From NCBI GenBank assembly GCA_964350695.1, contig CAYGKM010000001.1, positions 1 through 64,000 of the forward strand: a stretch of DNA of 64,000 nt. Reading direction: 5' to 3'. The first letter of the stretch is position 1. Each line of letters opens with the position of its first letter. The DNA comes from TMED27 sp964350695 (GTDB lineage Bacteria > Pseudomonadota > Alphaproteobacteria > Micavibrionales > Micavibrionaceae). Positions 24,282-33,638 of this stretch are shown here, in pieces. The notes under the pieces were generated by a model. It worked only from the letters and a program-made list of their open reading frames with translations. It made no database searches and was not told the origin of the DNA. The position numbers and the translations under genes were made by a program.

Positions 24282-26157
24282 TCATCCATCTATCAAGCCA
24301 GGCCTGAAACATCAAGACGGCCCAAATCTTGGGCACTTGGTTTTTATCACCTGCCAAATGCGCCTGCCATGCCCCGCGCACCATATCGGCGTTCAAATAT
24401 CCTTGTGCGCGCAGGCGTTTTTCATCAAGCAAATTCTCCGCCCAATCGCGCAAATCCTCGCGCAGCCATTCCCCAAGCGGCAGCGAAAACCCCCATTTTG
24501 GACGCTCGAATAATTCATCGGGAACATATTGCCCCAAAACATCTTTCAAAATCCCCTTGCCGCCCCGCGCAGTCTTTAAGCCCATCGGCAAGCTCCACGC
24601 AAATTCCACCACCCGATAATCAAGCAGCGGCGCGCGCGCTTCCAAAGATGTCGCCATGCTGGTGCGATCCACCTTCACCAAAATATCATCCGGCAGATAG
24701 CTCATCGTATCAATCGCCATCCCGCGCCCGCGAATATCATCAATGCGTGGCTGAAGTTCGGCGGTGTTCACGATTGTCTGCGGCTCGCTCGCCCCTAATA
24801 CAAGGGCTTCAGGCGATGTCCAAAACGAAAGCATCCGTGCAAAAAGCGCTGTTTCGTCTTTCATGCCGCCCATTTCTGCCATTTTCTTATATTTGTTCGG
24901 CAATGGAATTTTGCCTAAAACGCTTGCGCCAAATTTACGCAAAATGCTAGGGCACCAAAACAAAGCCGCGCTGATTTGGTGCGCCTGATTATAACGATGA
25001 TACCCGCAGAAAAGCTCATCTCCGCCATCCCCGGATAGCGCGACCGTCACATCGCGCTTCGCCATCTGCGCCACCTGATAGGTCGGAATTTGTGAGTGGT
25101 CGGCAAACGGCTCGTCAAACATTTGCGGCATCTCGGGGATTAATTTCATGGAATCTTCCGCCGATAAGATCAGGCTCGTATGCTCTGTGCCTAAATGCTC
25201 CGCAACTTTCGCGGCATATTTGCTCTCGTCATAAAGGCTTTCTTTAAAGCCGATCGAAAACGTTTTCACAGGGGAACTGGAGTTTTTCTGCGCGAGCGCC
25301 GTCACAACCGAGGAATCAATCCCTCCTGAAAGGAACGAGCCCAAAGGCACATCGGAAATCATCCGCACGCCCACGGCATCGGTGAGAAGCGTATCAAGCT
25401 GCTCTTTCGCGTCTTCGCGGCTAATGTCATGCGGCGCGGCCTCGGCAATGCCCGCAAAATCCCAGTATAAAGAAGGCGTGGGCAGGGCGGTTAAAGGCGG
25501 GCCGCTCAAATCAATCTGAAGATAGGACGCAGGCGGAAGCTTGCTTATGCCCTTATAAATCGACAGCGGCGCAGGCACATACATGTATCGCATGAAGCCC
25601 GCCAAGGCGTTGCGATCAATCTCCGCCACAAAATCAGGATGCGCGCGCAAGCTTTTAAGCTCGGATGCAAACATAAAATGTCCGTTCATCAGGCCATAAT
25701 AAAGCGGCTTTTTACCCAAGCGATCCCGCGCGAGCGTCAGCGTTTTACTTTGCCGATCCCAAAGTGCAATCGCAAACATACCGTTCAAAAGCGTCAGCGC
25801 CTTTTCAAACCCGCGCGCCTCAATGACCGCCAGCAGAACTTCCGTATCCGAATACCCGCGAAAAACATGCCCCTGCGCTTCAAGCTCTGCACGTAGAATC
25901 TGAAAGTTATAAATCTCGCCATTATAGCTGAGCATATAGCGCCCCGAGGCCGAGGCCATCGGCTGATACCCTTCCGCGCTTAGGTCAATAATCGCCAAGC
26001 GCCGATGCCCAAGGGTCAGCGCAGGCGTCTCAGGATCGCTCCACACGCCTCCGCCATCCGGCCCGCGATGTGAAATCGTATCCAGCATGCCTTCAATAAT
26101 ATCAGGGGAGGGTGTTTTCGTTTTCGAAAATGAATACACTCCGGCTATGCCGCACAT
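24268..26157 (-). CDS. asnB: Asparagine synthetase, glutamine-hydrolysing type
   Basis: A 629-residue two-domain enzyme. Cys2 (MCGIAGVY) is the glutaminase nucleophile, HRGPDGGGVW and SYNGEIYN are its partners, and the synthetase domain has the ATP pyrophosphatase loop SFLSGGIDSS with LSGDGGDELFCGYHRYN. AsnB homologues in polysaccharide loci (for example WbpS) can amidate uronic acids, so the substrate may be a sugar acid rather than aspartate; the sequence alone does not decide. It precedes the flippase gene, overlapping by 14 bases, and is divergent from the glycosyltransferase at 26245. A fully asparagine-making housekeeping role is equally possible. Confidence 0.94.
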   Translation of the reverse strand: MCGIAGVYSFSKTKTPSPDIIEGMLDTISHRGPDGGGVWSDPETPALTLGHRRLAIIDLSAEGYQPMASASGRYMLSYNGEIYNFQILRAELEAQGHVFRGYSDTEVLLAVIEARGFEKALTLLNGMFAIALWDRQSKTLTLARDRLGKKPLYYGLMNGHFMFASELKSLRAHPDFVAEIDRNALAGFMRYMYVPAPLSIYKGISKLPPASYLQIDLSGPPLTALPTPSLYWDFAGIAEAAPHDISREDAKEQLDTLLTDAVGVRMISDVPLGSFLSGGIDSSVVTALAQKNSSSPVKTFSIGFKESLYDESKYAAKVAEHLGTEHTSLILSAEDSMKLIPEMPQMFDEPFADHSQIPTYQVAQMAKRDVTVALSGDGGDELFCGYHRYNQAHQISAALFWCPSILRKFGASVLGKIPLPNKYKKMAEMGGMKDETALFARMLSFWTSPEALVLGASEPQTIVNTAELQPRIDDIRGRGMAIDTMSYLPDDILVKVDRTSMATSLEARAPLLDYRVVEFAWSLPMGLKTARGGKGILKDVLGQYVPDELFERPKWGFSLPLGEWLREDLRDWAENLLDEKRLRAQGYLNADMVRGAWQAHLAGDKNQVPKIWAVLMFQAWLDRWMSDAH

Positions 26158-26244
26158 ATTAAAACTCTGTTTTATTTAAAAAGTTAGATCCAAGGGGTGT
26201 TTTATACCTTATCAAAAGCCAATCAAAGTGCTATTTCTCCCCCC

Positions 26245-27357
26245 ATGGAAAACAAACCAAATGTCATTTTTGTCTCGGATGTAGAGTTTTTCAAAGGCGG
26301 CGCAGAGCGCTCCCTCTTTGATCTCATGGCCAATCCCAATATCACCCCCGTCTTCACCGCGCCTGATCGCGGCGAAATGTCGGAGCTTGCCGATGAAAAG
26401 GGCTATGAGTTCCGCCGGATTGAGTATGGCTCGGTGCTCACCGTTCACCGCCCGTTTAAGGCGCTGGATGTCTTGCGCACCTTCGCCGCCGCCTTCAAAG
26501 CCGCGCGTCAGCTTAAATCTCTCGCGAAAGAAAAATCTGCCATCGCACTCCATACCAACGGCCTCAAAGCTCACGGCGTTGCATGTCTTGCGCGGCTCAT
26601 GGGCGGCGCGCCAGTCGTAATTCATTACCGCGCCGTGCCGTTCACAGGGCTTGAGAAACTCTTTTGGAAAGCCACGCAAATTATAGGCTCGCAGGTCGTA
26701 TGCGTCTCGCGCCCTTGCTGGCCGGGCGATACGCTGCCCCGCAATGTGCAAGTGATCTTCAACGCCATCAACCTCCCCGATCAAAACATGATCAAGCGCC
26801 CCGAAAAAGAAACGCCCTTCATCCTTGGTTTCATCGCCCGTATCCAATTCACCAAGGGGCTGGACGCGCTCATCGAATGGTTTGATTATGCCGTGAAGCA
26901 AGGCCTTGATTTGCGCCTGCAAGTGCGCGGAGAAGCGGCGCCCCATGAGCCGGAATACGACGCGAAATGCCGCCAAATGGTCAAAGATTTCGGTCTGGAG
27001 GATCGCATAACCTATGAGGGCCGCGTGCAGGGCTTCGATAAAATCTTCGGCGGCATCCACGCCAATGTCGTGCCTTCGGTCATCCCTGATCCGCTGCCGC
27101 GCTCGGTGATGGAAGCCTCGGCGCTCGGCCTGCCTGTACTCGGATATCCCGCTGGCGGTATCCCGTATATGTTTGAAGACGGCGTATCGGGCTTTTTGGT
27201 TAAAGACGAAAAAGAGTTCACGGAAAAAGTCAAAGCCCTGATGGACAGTAAAGAGCTGCGCGATAAAATCAGCGCCGCAGCCATCGAAAACGCGAAAGCG
27301 AATTTCGGCATGGATCGCCTGCATGCAGAAATCACGAAAGTGTATAAAAAATTATAA
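26245..27357 (+). CDS. GT4-family glycosyltransferase
   Basis: A GT-B glycosyltransferase of about 370 residues. The donor-binding domain contains FILGFIARIQFTKGLDALIEW and the EX7E-like stretch VIPDPLPRSVMEASALGLPVLGYPAGGIPYMF. The N-terminal domain has the acceptor-side FFKGGAERSLFDLM. The reading frame is open back to a GTG at 26197, but ATG 26245 gives the normal N-terminus (MENKPNVIFVSDVEF); neither has a clear SD. It is monocistronic-looking, divergent from asnB and convergent with the next glycosyltransferase, which it overlaps by 6 bases. Confidence 0.91.
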   Translation: MENKPNVIFVSDVEFFKGGAERSLFDLMANPNITPVFTAPDRGEMSELADEKGYEFRRIEYGSVLTVHRPFKALDVLRTFAAAFKAARQLKSLAKEKSAIALHTNGLKAHGVACLARLMGGAPVVIHYRAVPFTGLEKLFWKATQIIGSQVVCVSRPCWPGDTLPRNVQVIFNAINLPDQNMIKRPEKETPFILGFIARIQFTKGLDALIEWFDYAVKQGLDLRLQVRGEAAPHEPEYDAKCRQMVKDFGLEDRITYEGRVQGFDKIFGGIHANVVPSVIPDPLPRSVMEASALGLPVLGYPAGGIPYMFEDGVSGFLVKDEKEFTEKVKALMDSKELRDKISAAAIENAKANFGMDRLHAEITKVYKKL

Positions 27358-28458
27358 TAAACGCTTATAAACGCGCAATATATCGGCGGCAAAACGGCTT
27401 GCGGTGAAGCGCTGCTCGAAAGTCTTCCGCGCGGCCTTCCCCATGCTGGCAAGCTTGTCTTTATCCAAAGACGCAATAAGCGCAGGTAAATCTTTCGCCG
27501 CCATATCCAGATCAAAAATAAACCCGTCTTTCCCGTGCGTGATAAGCTCGGGCAAGCCGCCGCGATTGCTGACGATCGCAGGCACGCCGTTACGCATAGC
27601 TTCAACAGCGCTCAAGCCAAAGCCTTCCTGCCGTGAAGGGATAATCACCGCGTCGAGCTTTTTGATATAGCCATCCAAATCTTGGTAATCCATCCACCCC
27701 AGATAGTGGATATTACCGGACGCAGGGATATCGCTGCCGTGCCCGTCACGGTTCGCCGCGCCAATCACATAAAGATGAGCATCACGCATATCGTCCACCG
27801 CAAAAATCTGCGCGGCAATATCAAAACCCTTCTTATAATCCAGCCGCCCAATATAACCGAAATTCAAAGCCTTCGGGTCTGGCAAAAAATCATTATCGCT
27901 TTGGCTGGACGCGTCATCAACTCCGCTCAAAATCGCTTCGTGAATCGGCGCGTCTATACCGATTTTTCGCGCCTCTTCAAATTCATGTGCGGAGATATTA
28001 ATGATCGCATCCGTCCTGCGCGCAAGCATCCGCTCGACAACGCCATAAATCGCCTTTTTAAAGGCGCCGCTTTCCTGCACGAATGACCAGCCATGCGCGC
28101 AATACACTGTTTTCCAGCCCGCAGATTTAAAAACCCGCCCATATACTCCAGCAAAAGTGGAGTGCAAATGAACAATCAGTGAAGTGGACCCGCTTTTCGG
28201 ACTAAGTCCACTTATTATGCCGTGTACATTCTTGGCGATTTTGAAAATGTGCTTCGGGCTGCGACTGCTATAATAGGGGATCAGCGTAATATTATGCGCC
28301 TCATAAAACGCGGCGTCAAAATCCCGCGTGGCGACGCGAGGATCATAAAGAAGGGTAATGTCGCTGATATCGTCTTGAAGAACTTGCTGGCGCAAAAGCG
28401 TGTTGATATAGGTCGCCACCCCGCCATTCCACGCCTCCGTCACGTGTACAACATGCAT
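27352..28458 (-). CDS. GT4-family glycosyltransferase
   Basis: A 368-residue GT-B enzyme. The N-terminus MHVVHVTEAWNGGVATYIN and the C-terminal domain LNFGYIGRLDYKKGFDIAA and PSRQEGFGLSAVEAMRNGVPAIVSNRGGLPELI fit the GT4 family. It lies 5 bases after the Wzc-like kinase gene on the same strand, so it is the last gene of the export block running from 31835 leftward. The probable role is adding a sugar of the repeat unit. Confidence 0.92.
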   Translation of the reverse strand: MHVVHVTEAWNGGVATYINTLLRQQVLQDDISDITLLYDPRVATRDFDAAFYEAHNITLIPYYSSRSPKHIFKIAKNVHGIISGLSPKSGSTSLIVHLHSTFAGVYGRVFKSAGWKTVYCAHGWSFVQESGAFKKAIYGVVERMLARRTDAIINISAHEFEEARKIGIDAPIHEAILSGVDDASSQSDNDFLPDPKALNFGYIGRLDYKKGFDIAAQIFAVDDMRDAHLYVIGAANRDGHGSDIPASGNIHYLGWMDYQDLDGYIKKLDAVIIPSRQEGFGLSAVEAMRNGVPAIVSNRGGLPELITHGKDGFIFDLDMAAKDLPALIASLDKDKLASMGKAARKTFEQRFTASRFAADILRVYKRLL

Positions 28459-28463
28459 AGGGC

Positions 28464-30710
28464 TTAATTCCCTGTGGTGAACTTGAAGATCATATCCTTG
28501 ATGCCCGCAGGCTTCTTCGGGTCATCGCGATAATATTCGCTATACTGGCTGTAATAATAGCTGCTGCCGAATTCATGTTTCTTATATTCGCCCAGATCTA
28601 TGCGGCTCAAAACCGCGCCGGAAAGCGGGATCTTCGCGCGGCTGAGAACCTTCAACGCATTTTGCACAACGCTGCGCGGGGTTTTGCTCCACCGAACCAC
28701 CAACATTGCACTATCAACGATCCGTGAGAGGAAGAGCACGTCTGCAAGCCCGATCACAGGCGGGCAATCCACGATCACGCTATCGAAATTCGCATGCGCA
28801 TAATCCATCAGTGCCTTCATTTTCTCGGATTCCAGAAGCTTTTGAACATTTCTCTTTTCCGGCATAGAGGCGATATAAAACAATCCGGATTTGCTATCCT
28901 TGTTCAGGATGCTTTCGATATCCGCTTCGCCGAGCAAATACTCGTTAAGCGTTTTTGCAGCGCTGCCGTCAAACACATCGGAAACTTTCGCGCGGTGTAA
29001 ATCGGCGTCCAGAAGCAATATCTTTTTGCCGGAACTGGCCGCAATATGGCCCAAAGAAGACGACAGCCATCCCTTGCCCTCTTGCGGCAGCGAAGAAAGC
29101 ACAAGCACAGAGCGCGGCGCTTTATCATCATTAAACTGCAAACCCGCCATAATCGAGCGCAGCGCTTCGGCATAGACAGAGTTCGGATGGTCTTGGGTGT
29201 AACTCGCAAGTGTTTGCTTGCCTTCGAATTCAGGAAGCATCCCTAAACACGATATCCCTGTTTTTTCTTCAAAGGCTTCGGGCGACACAAATCCAAGATT
29301 GAAATATTCCAGCATCAGTGCAAGCGCCACACCAACAGAGCCGCCAATGAAAAGGAACAACGCCATAATCAAATTTTTGTTGGGCGCGGACGGGGTCAGC
29401 GGCAATTCGGCTTTTGAAATAATTTTGGCAGAGGCCTGTTCGAGGTTTTCAATCTCGCCGGTTTGCTTCATACGCGCCAAAAAGCTTTCATATATGGTGC
29501 GGTTTGCCTGCGCTTCGCGCTGAAGCTCGGCAAGCTCAAGCTCTTGTTTGGAAGAACTGCCCTGCCGCCCGCGAAGGCCGCCAAGCTCGCTCTCAAGAGT
29601 CTTGACGCGCACGCGGGAAATCGCCAACTCGTTTTCGAGGGCTTGCACAATCTTTCTGTTTTCAATCGCGATTTTGTCTTGAAGGTCGCTGATCTCTGAA
29701 TTAATGCGCGATATGCGCGGGTGGTTCGGGCCGAAATGTCCTGTAAGCTCGGAGCGCTGACGGAGCAGCTCGGCTTCTTTCTCGCGCAAAGCCTGAATAA
29801 GCCCGGAGTTTAAAACCTCGCTTACGGAATCAATGCCGCCGCCTGAATTCAGCAGTGACCGCGCGCGGCTGAGGCGCGCTTGGGCTTGCGCAAGCTCTGT
29901 TCTGGATTGCACCAATTGAGAGTTAAGCTCGGAGAGCTGCTGGTCATCAATCGTCATCCCGTCAAGCTGGAAGAGCCCGTGCTTTTGAGTGAACACCTGA
30001 ACGGCTTCTTCTGATTCTGAAACTTTTTTGCGTAGTTCTTCAACGCGCGCATTCAAGAATGTATTGGCGTCTTTGTTGGTGTCGGTGAAGCTCTGGATTT
30101 GATAATCAAGGAACTCTTCAACCACAGAATTGGCAATATCGCTGGCACGTTTTGGGTCGCGCGAGGTAAAGGACACTTTGACCGTGTATGAAAGAGGGTC
30201 TTTATAAACATTCAAACGCGACATCACATTTTGCGTCACTTGGATCATGGTGATCTCTTGCTGCTGCTCCTCGTCGCCTGGCGGTTCGGAAGCCTCGCCT
30301 TTAATCGCGGATTTAATGGCATTCTCTGCTTTCCAGACAAGCGTTTTAGGCTTTTTGCCATCGTTAAACTCAGGCGCGTTTTGGAGTTTGTATTTTTCTA
30401 CCACGCGGCGAATGAGAGCAGGGGATTGCAAAATATCCAACTGGCTTTGCGTCGCTTCATCATCATCGCTGCTGATCGTCATGCTGTCCATATCCAGCAC
30501 AGGCTGCTCTTTAACATTAAGCTGCATCAGGGCGGTGGATGTATATTGAGGAACTTGGAAAGACAGATAAAGCCCGCCGATAATCAGGAAGAGCAAGGTC
30601 ACCCCTAAAATCAGGCGAAAGCGACCTAATAAAATATTGAGAAGGTTCAGAGGATCAAACTCTAAACTGGTTTCTGAGGAAGGCTTGGCGGTTTCGGCTG
30701 CTTTGCTCAT
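28464..30710 (-). CDS. Wzc/ExoP-like polysaccharide copolymerase with tyrosine-kinase domain
   Basis: A 748-residue inner-membrane protein controlling chain length and export. Residues 31-50 and about 447-467 are the two membrane helices framing a periplasmic Wzz/GNVR region with long coiled coils (about 210-400). The C-terminal cytoplasmic kinase domain has Walker A' ILLLDADLHRAK (564-575) and Walker B SVIVDCPP (644-651). Walker A reads LPQEGKGWLSSSLG (541-554): the P-loop lysine 546 is kept but the next Ser/Thr pair is Gly-Trp, so ATP binding may be weakened. The Tyr cluster for autophosphorylation lies at 718-727 (YYYSQYSEYY). It is flanked by the Wza-like gene (3 bases upstream) and a glycosyltransferase (5 bases downstream). 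Confidence 0.93.
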   Translation of the reverse strand: MSKAAETAKPSSETSLEFDPLNLLNILLGRFRLILGVTLLFLIIGGLYLSFQVPQYTSTALMQLNVKEQPVLDMDSMTISSDDDEATQSQLDILQSPALIRRVVEKYKLQNAPEFNDGKKPKTLVWKAENAIKSAIKGEASEPPGDEEQQQEITMIQVTQNVMSRLNVYKDPLSYTVKVSFTSRDPKRASDIANSVVEEFLDYQIQSFTDTNKDANTFLNARVEELRKKVSESEEAVQVFTQKHGLFQLDGMTIDDQQLSELNSQLVQSRTELAQAQARLSRARSLLNSGGGIDSVSEVLNSGLIQALREKEAELLRQRSELTGHFGPNHPRISRINSEISDLQDKIAIENRKIVQALENELAISRVRVKTLESELGGLRGRQGSSSKQELELAELQREAQANRTIYESFLARMKQTGEIENLEQASAKIISKAELPLTPSAPNKNLIMALFLFIGGSVGVALALMLEYFNLGFVSPEAFEEKTGISCLGMLPEFEGKQTLASYTQDHPNSVYAEALRSIMAGLQFNDDKAPRSVLVLSSLPQEGKGWLSSSLGHIAASSGKKILLLDADLHRAKVSDVFDGSAAKTLNEYLLGEADIESILNKDSKSGLFYIASMPEKRNVQKLLESEKMKALMDYAHANFDSVIVDCPPVIGLADVLFLSRIVDSAMLVVRWSKTPRSVVQNALKVLSRAKIPLSGAVLSRIDLGEYKKHEFGSSYYYSQYSEYYRDDPKKPAGIKDMIFKFTTGN

Positions 30711-30713
30711 GAT

Positions 30714-31835
30714 CTAAAAGAAACGCTCTTTAACCTTGATAGAATCACCGGGAAGCACGGGTGTATCTTCGCGCGCGGCAATCTCTTTACGGTCTGCGCC
30801 ATGTCCGCGATAGATAATGAATTTGTCATCAACCGCGCGCGGCGTCAGACCGCCCGCAATGGCCAAGGCTTTAAACACATCCATATTCGGCACGGTGGGA
30901 TAATCACCGGGGTTGCGAACCTCGCCCAAGATATAGAAAGGACGTAGCGAGATCACTTCGATGCTCACCTTCGGTTCAACCAAAATGCCATTTGCGGCCA
31001 AATTATATTCAAGCTGGTTTTTAAACGCGGTTTGCGTAACGCCTGCCGCGCGAATGTCCCCAAGCAGCGGCATGGTAATAAAGCCTTGCGTGTTGATCTC
31101 GTATTCGCCCGTCAGATCAGGGTCGTTGAAAACGGTCACGCGCATTGTTTCTCCCGCATTAAGAAGCGGCGAATTATCGACATATGGCTGCGTTGAAGCG
31201 GTTGGCGCTACAGAGCTATAGGCATCAGAGACAGGAGAATCTAAACTCTCCGGTGCAGGTTGATAGCTTTCGACATTTTCCTGCACTTTTGCGACATGAT
31301 CGCGAATTTCGGGCGTGTTTTTAAGCGGTGCGCCTTTTTCATCATCCGTATAAACGACGTTTTCTTCAGGCGCGGTCGGAGTGGCTGTTTGCTCCGCAAT
31401 CACGGTTTCAATGGCTTTTTCTTCCGTCATGGGCTGTTGAACAGGGGGCGCGCTTGCCTGGACATCGGGAATGGTCGAGATGTCTTCTCTCGTCGTCGTA
31501 GAAACATCGTCAATGGATGAAATTTCTTGAACAGGCGCGGCTTGCGGCAATTCCGCCGGTATCGGGTCATCAAGGTTTTTCTCGAATGTTTTCACGCCTT
31601 CAGTCGGATGAATATCAGAGAAATTATCTTTACGCGTCGGCGCATTTTCATATAGCTCGAGCAAAGAGCTGGCTTGCTGCGCTTTTTGAATATCTTGCTG
31701 GATGGGCGCGGTCAGGCTGCGTGGCTGCGGGGCACTGGCGACTTCGGCATCTTTTGAACTGCTACAGGCACTGATGAAAAGACCGAGCGCAAGGCAGGTT
31801 AAGTATAGGGCAAAGCGATTTGATGATATCTGCAT
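30714..31835 (-). CDS. Wza/KpsD-like polysaccharide export lipoprotein
   Basis: The outer-membrane secretin-like exporter of the locus. From ATG 31835 the product has 373 residues with a lipoprotein signal: MQISSNRFALYLTCLALGLF then a lipobox LFISAC. That start has GAGGA 6 bases upstream; ATG 31877 and ATG 31847 are in frame but lack an SD. A long, Pro/Ala/Glu-rich disordered stretch (about residues 20-190) is unusual for the family and precedes the polysaccharide-export (PES) and SLBB-type regions (GETMRVTVFNDPDLTGEYEI, PLLGDIRAAGVT, YILGEVRNPGDYPTVPNMDV). It lies 3 bases upstream of the Wzc-like gene. Confidence 0.92.
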   Translation of the reverse strand: MQISSNRFALYLTCLALGLFISACSSSKDAEVASAPQPRSLTAPIQQDIQKAQQASSLLELYENAPTRKDNFSDIHPTEGVKTFEKNLDDPIPAELPQAAPVQEISSIDDVSTTTREDISTIPDVQASAPPVQQPMTEEKAIETVIAEQTATPTAPEENVVYTDDEKGAPLKNTPEIRDHVAKVQENVESYQPAPESLDSPVSDAYSSVAPTASTQPYVDNSPLLNAGETMRVTVFNDPDLTGEYEINTQGFITMPLLGDIRAAGVTQTAFKNQLEYNLAANGILVEPKVSIEVISLRPFYILGEVRNPGDYPTVPNMDVFKALAIAGGLTPRAVDDKFIIYRGHGADRKEIAAREDTPVLPGDSIKVKERFF

Positions 31836-31989
31836 AATATTCCTCATAAGACCTTTAATTCTGGGCTGAGTATTCATGGCTTATAGGATATTTTATTATT
31901 TAAATCAACGATAAAGGCCGCGCGTAAAATCCGCGAAGAGATCAGAAAACAATACTTGGATTGCCTTGAAAATCGGGTATCGTGCTCGG

Positions 31990-32331
31990 ATGAAAATTTT
32001 CGCCTTCACATTATGGGCTCTTTGCCTTGCTATTTTCGTTGTGCTTGCCGTTTTGCCAGACGTGATTGTCATCGAGAATAATTCCGACAAAATGCTGCAT
32101 GTCACAGGTTTATGTGTGTTGATGCTGTGGCCCACCATTACGTTCGCCAAAAAGCGGTATATATTCATCTGCGCACTTTTACTGATCTTGGCCGGCGTCG
32201 TCGTAGAGCTGGCACAAACCTTTGTTCCCTTGAGAACGGCCTCTATTGAGGATGCTTTGGCGAATGTTTTGGGCGTGAGCGCGGGGTTGGTGATCGGTTT
32301 TCTCATCCGAAGTGACACGCGGCGCAATTAG
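31990..32331 (+). CDS. VanZ-like small membrane protein
   Basis: A 113-residue protein with three to four hydrophobic helices and VanZ-family features: NSDKMLHVTGLCVLML, then VELAQTFVPLRTASIEDALANVLGVSAGL. The start chosen is ATG 31990; the frame extends to a TTG at 31966. VanZ-like proteins are frequently encoded within polysaccharide loci of proteobacteria; their function there is unclear. It faces away from the Wza-like gene and is followed 63 bases later by the outer-membrane barrel gene on the same strand. Confidence 0.85.
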   Translation: MKIFAFTLWALCLAIFVVLAVLPDVIVIENNSDKMLHVTGLCVLMLWPTITFAKKRYIFICALLLILAGVVVELAQTFVPLRTASIEDALANVLGVSAGLVIGFLIRSDTRRN

Positions 32332-32394
32332 AATTTTGCCAAGCGCCGCAAGAAAAGTTGCAAATTTTTTCGCTTATCTATACTAAACGCGGTT

Positions 32395-33636
32395 ATGAAA
32401 CATTTTTTATATCTGAGCATGGCCCTGTTGGTTGCCGCGGCGCAAAGCGCCTACGCGCAGGATGAGCGCTTCTTGTCTGATGAAGACGTGATCAGCGTTA
32501 AAGACCGATATAACAGCTCTCTGGCCCCTTTGGGCATCCCTACGGGCGGCTTTTTGTTCCGCCCCGGAATCGCGGTTGAAGAGCATTATGATGATAATGT
32601 TTTCAGAACCCCGACAAATGAACAAGACGATTTCATCACCATCGTAAAACCCTCTGCCGCTCTGGAATCAAACTGGAACCGCCATGCCCTGCGTGTAAGC
32701 GCCGACGGGTTTCTTGCGGGGTACGCGGATAATAGCGATGAAAATTATTCCGACTATGTGCTTTCAACCAGTGGCCGCGTGGATATCGCCCATGATACGT
32801 ATTTCAGCGGCGCGCTATCCCATGAAAAACTGCACGAAGACCGCAGCGATCCCGATGATGTGAACGGCGACGAACCTACGGAGCTTCGCAACACTTATGT
32901 GGGCGCTGGTTTTGATCGCAAGGTATCACGGGTAAAAATGCATATTGATGCGCGCTATAGGAATGTGGATTACGATAATGCGCGTGCGGGCGGTGTCACG
33001 ATTGTGAACACCGACAGAAACCGCGACGAAATGACCTATACCGCGAGAATGGGCTATGAATTCAGTCCGAATTACGAGGCCTACACGCAGTATCGCTATA
33101 CCGATGTGAATTATGATACCGCCACAAGAGGCATTGATCGCAGCTCCGACGGCCATGAAATTATACTCGGCACAGCCCTGAATATCAGCGGCAAAGTCAA
33201 AGGCGATATCTATGGTGGATATACAAACAGGGATTTCGCAGCCACGCTTGAAGATGTCGATACCGCGCGCTATGGCGGCTCTTTGCTTTGGAATGTCACG
33301 GGGCTGACATCGCTTAAAGCCGAGGTCGATAGGTCGGTTTTTGAAACCATAACGCTTAATGCCTCGTCCTACATCAGAACAAAGAGCGAAATCGCTGCCG
33401 AACACGCCTTAAGAGACAACCTCATATTAGAAGCCTCTGGGGGGCTGATTAATGACGAGTTTCAAGGCACTGCCCGTGAAGATGACACACATATTTTAAG
33501 CGCGGGCGCGGAGTATAAACCCTTCAGAGGCGCGAGCGTCAAAGGCGGGTATATCTATACTGAGCGCGATTCCGATATTGCTTCTGCCAATTATGATTCA
33601 AACAAACTCTATTTGTCCTTGGGCTATTCATACTAA
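32395..33636 (+). CDS. Outer-membrane beta-barrel protein of the polysaccharide locus
   Basis: A 413-residue protein with a signal peptide (MKHFLYLSMALLVAAAQSAYA, cleavage before QDERF). The mature part consists of alternating polar/aromatic strands, many ending in Tyr or Phe, and closes with KLYLSLGYSY, a terminal aromatic typical of barrels folded by BAM. Content and position resemble the outer-membrane barrels found in exopolysaccharide gene clusters (for example the EpsL/DUF560-like group). It probably helps pass polymer across, or attaches it to, the outer membrane. Confidence 0.85.
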   Translation: MKHFLYLSMALLVAAAQSAYAQDERFLSDEDVISVKDRYNSSLAPLGIPTGGFLFRPGIAVEEHYDDNVFRTPTNEQDDFITIVKPSAALESNWNRHALRVSADGFLAGYADNSDENYSDYVLSTSGRVDIAHDTYFSGALSHEKLHEDRSDPDDVNGDEPTELRNTYVGAGFDRKVSRVKMHIDARYRNVDYDNARAGGVTIVNTDRNRDEMTYTARMGYEFSPNYEAYTQYRYTDVNYDTATRGIDRSSDGHEIILGTALNISGKVKGDIYGGYTNRDFAATLEDVDTARYGGSLLWNVTGLTSLKAEVDRSVFETITLNASSYIRTKSEIAAEHALRDNLILEASGGLINDEFQGTAREDDTHILSAGAEYKPFRGASVKGGYIYTERDSDIASANYDSNKLYLSLGYSY

Positions 33637-33638
33637 AT

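Noticed and set aside
26212..27324. Minus-strand open frame of 370 codons opposite a glycosyltransferase
   Set aside because: The plus-strand frame contains GT4 motifs; the antisense translation shows no family pattern and starts without an SD.
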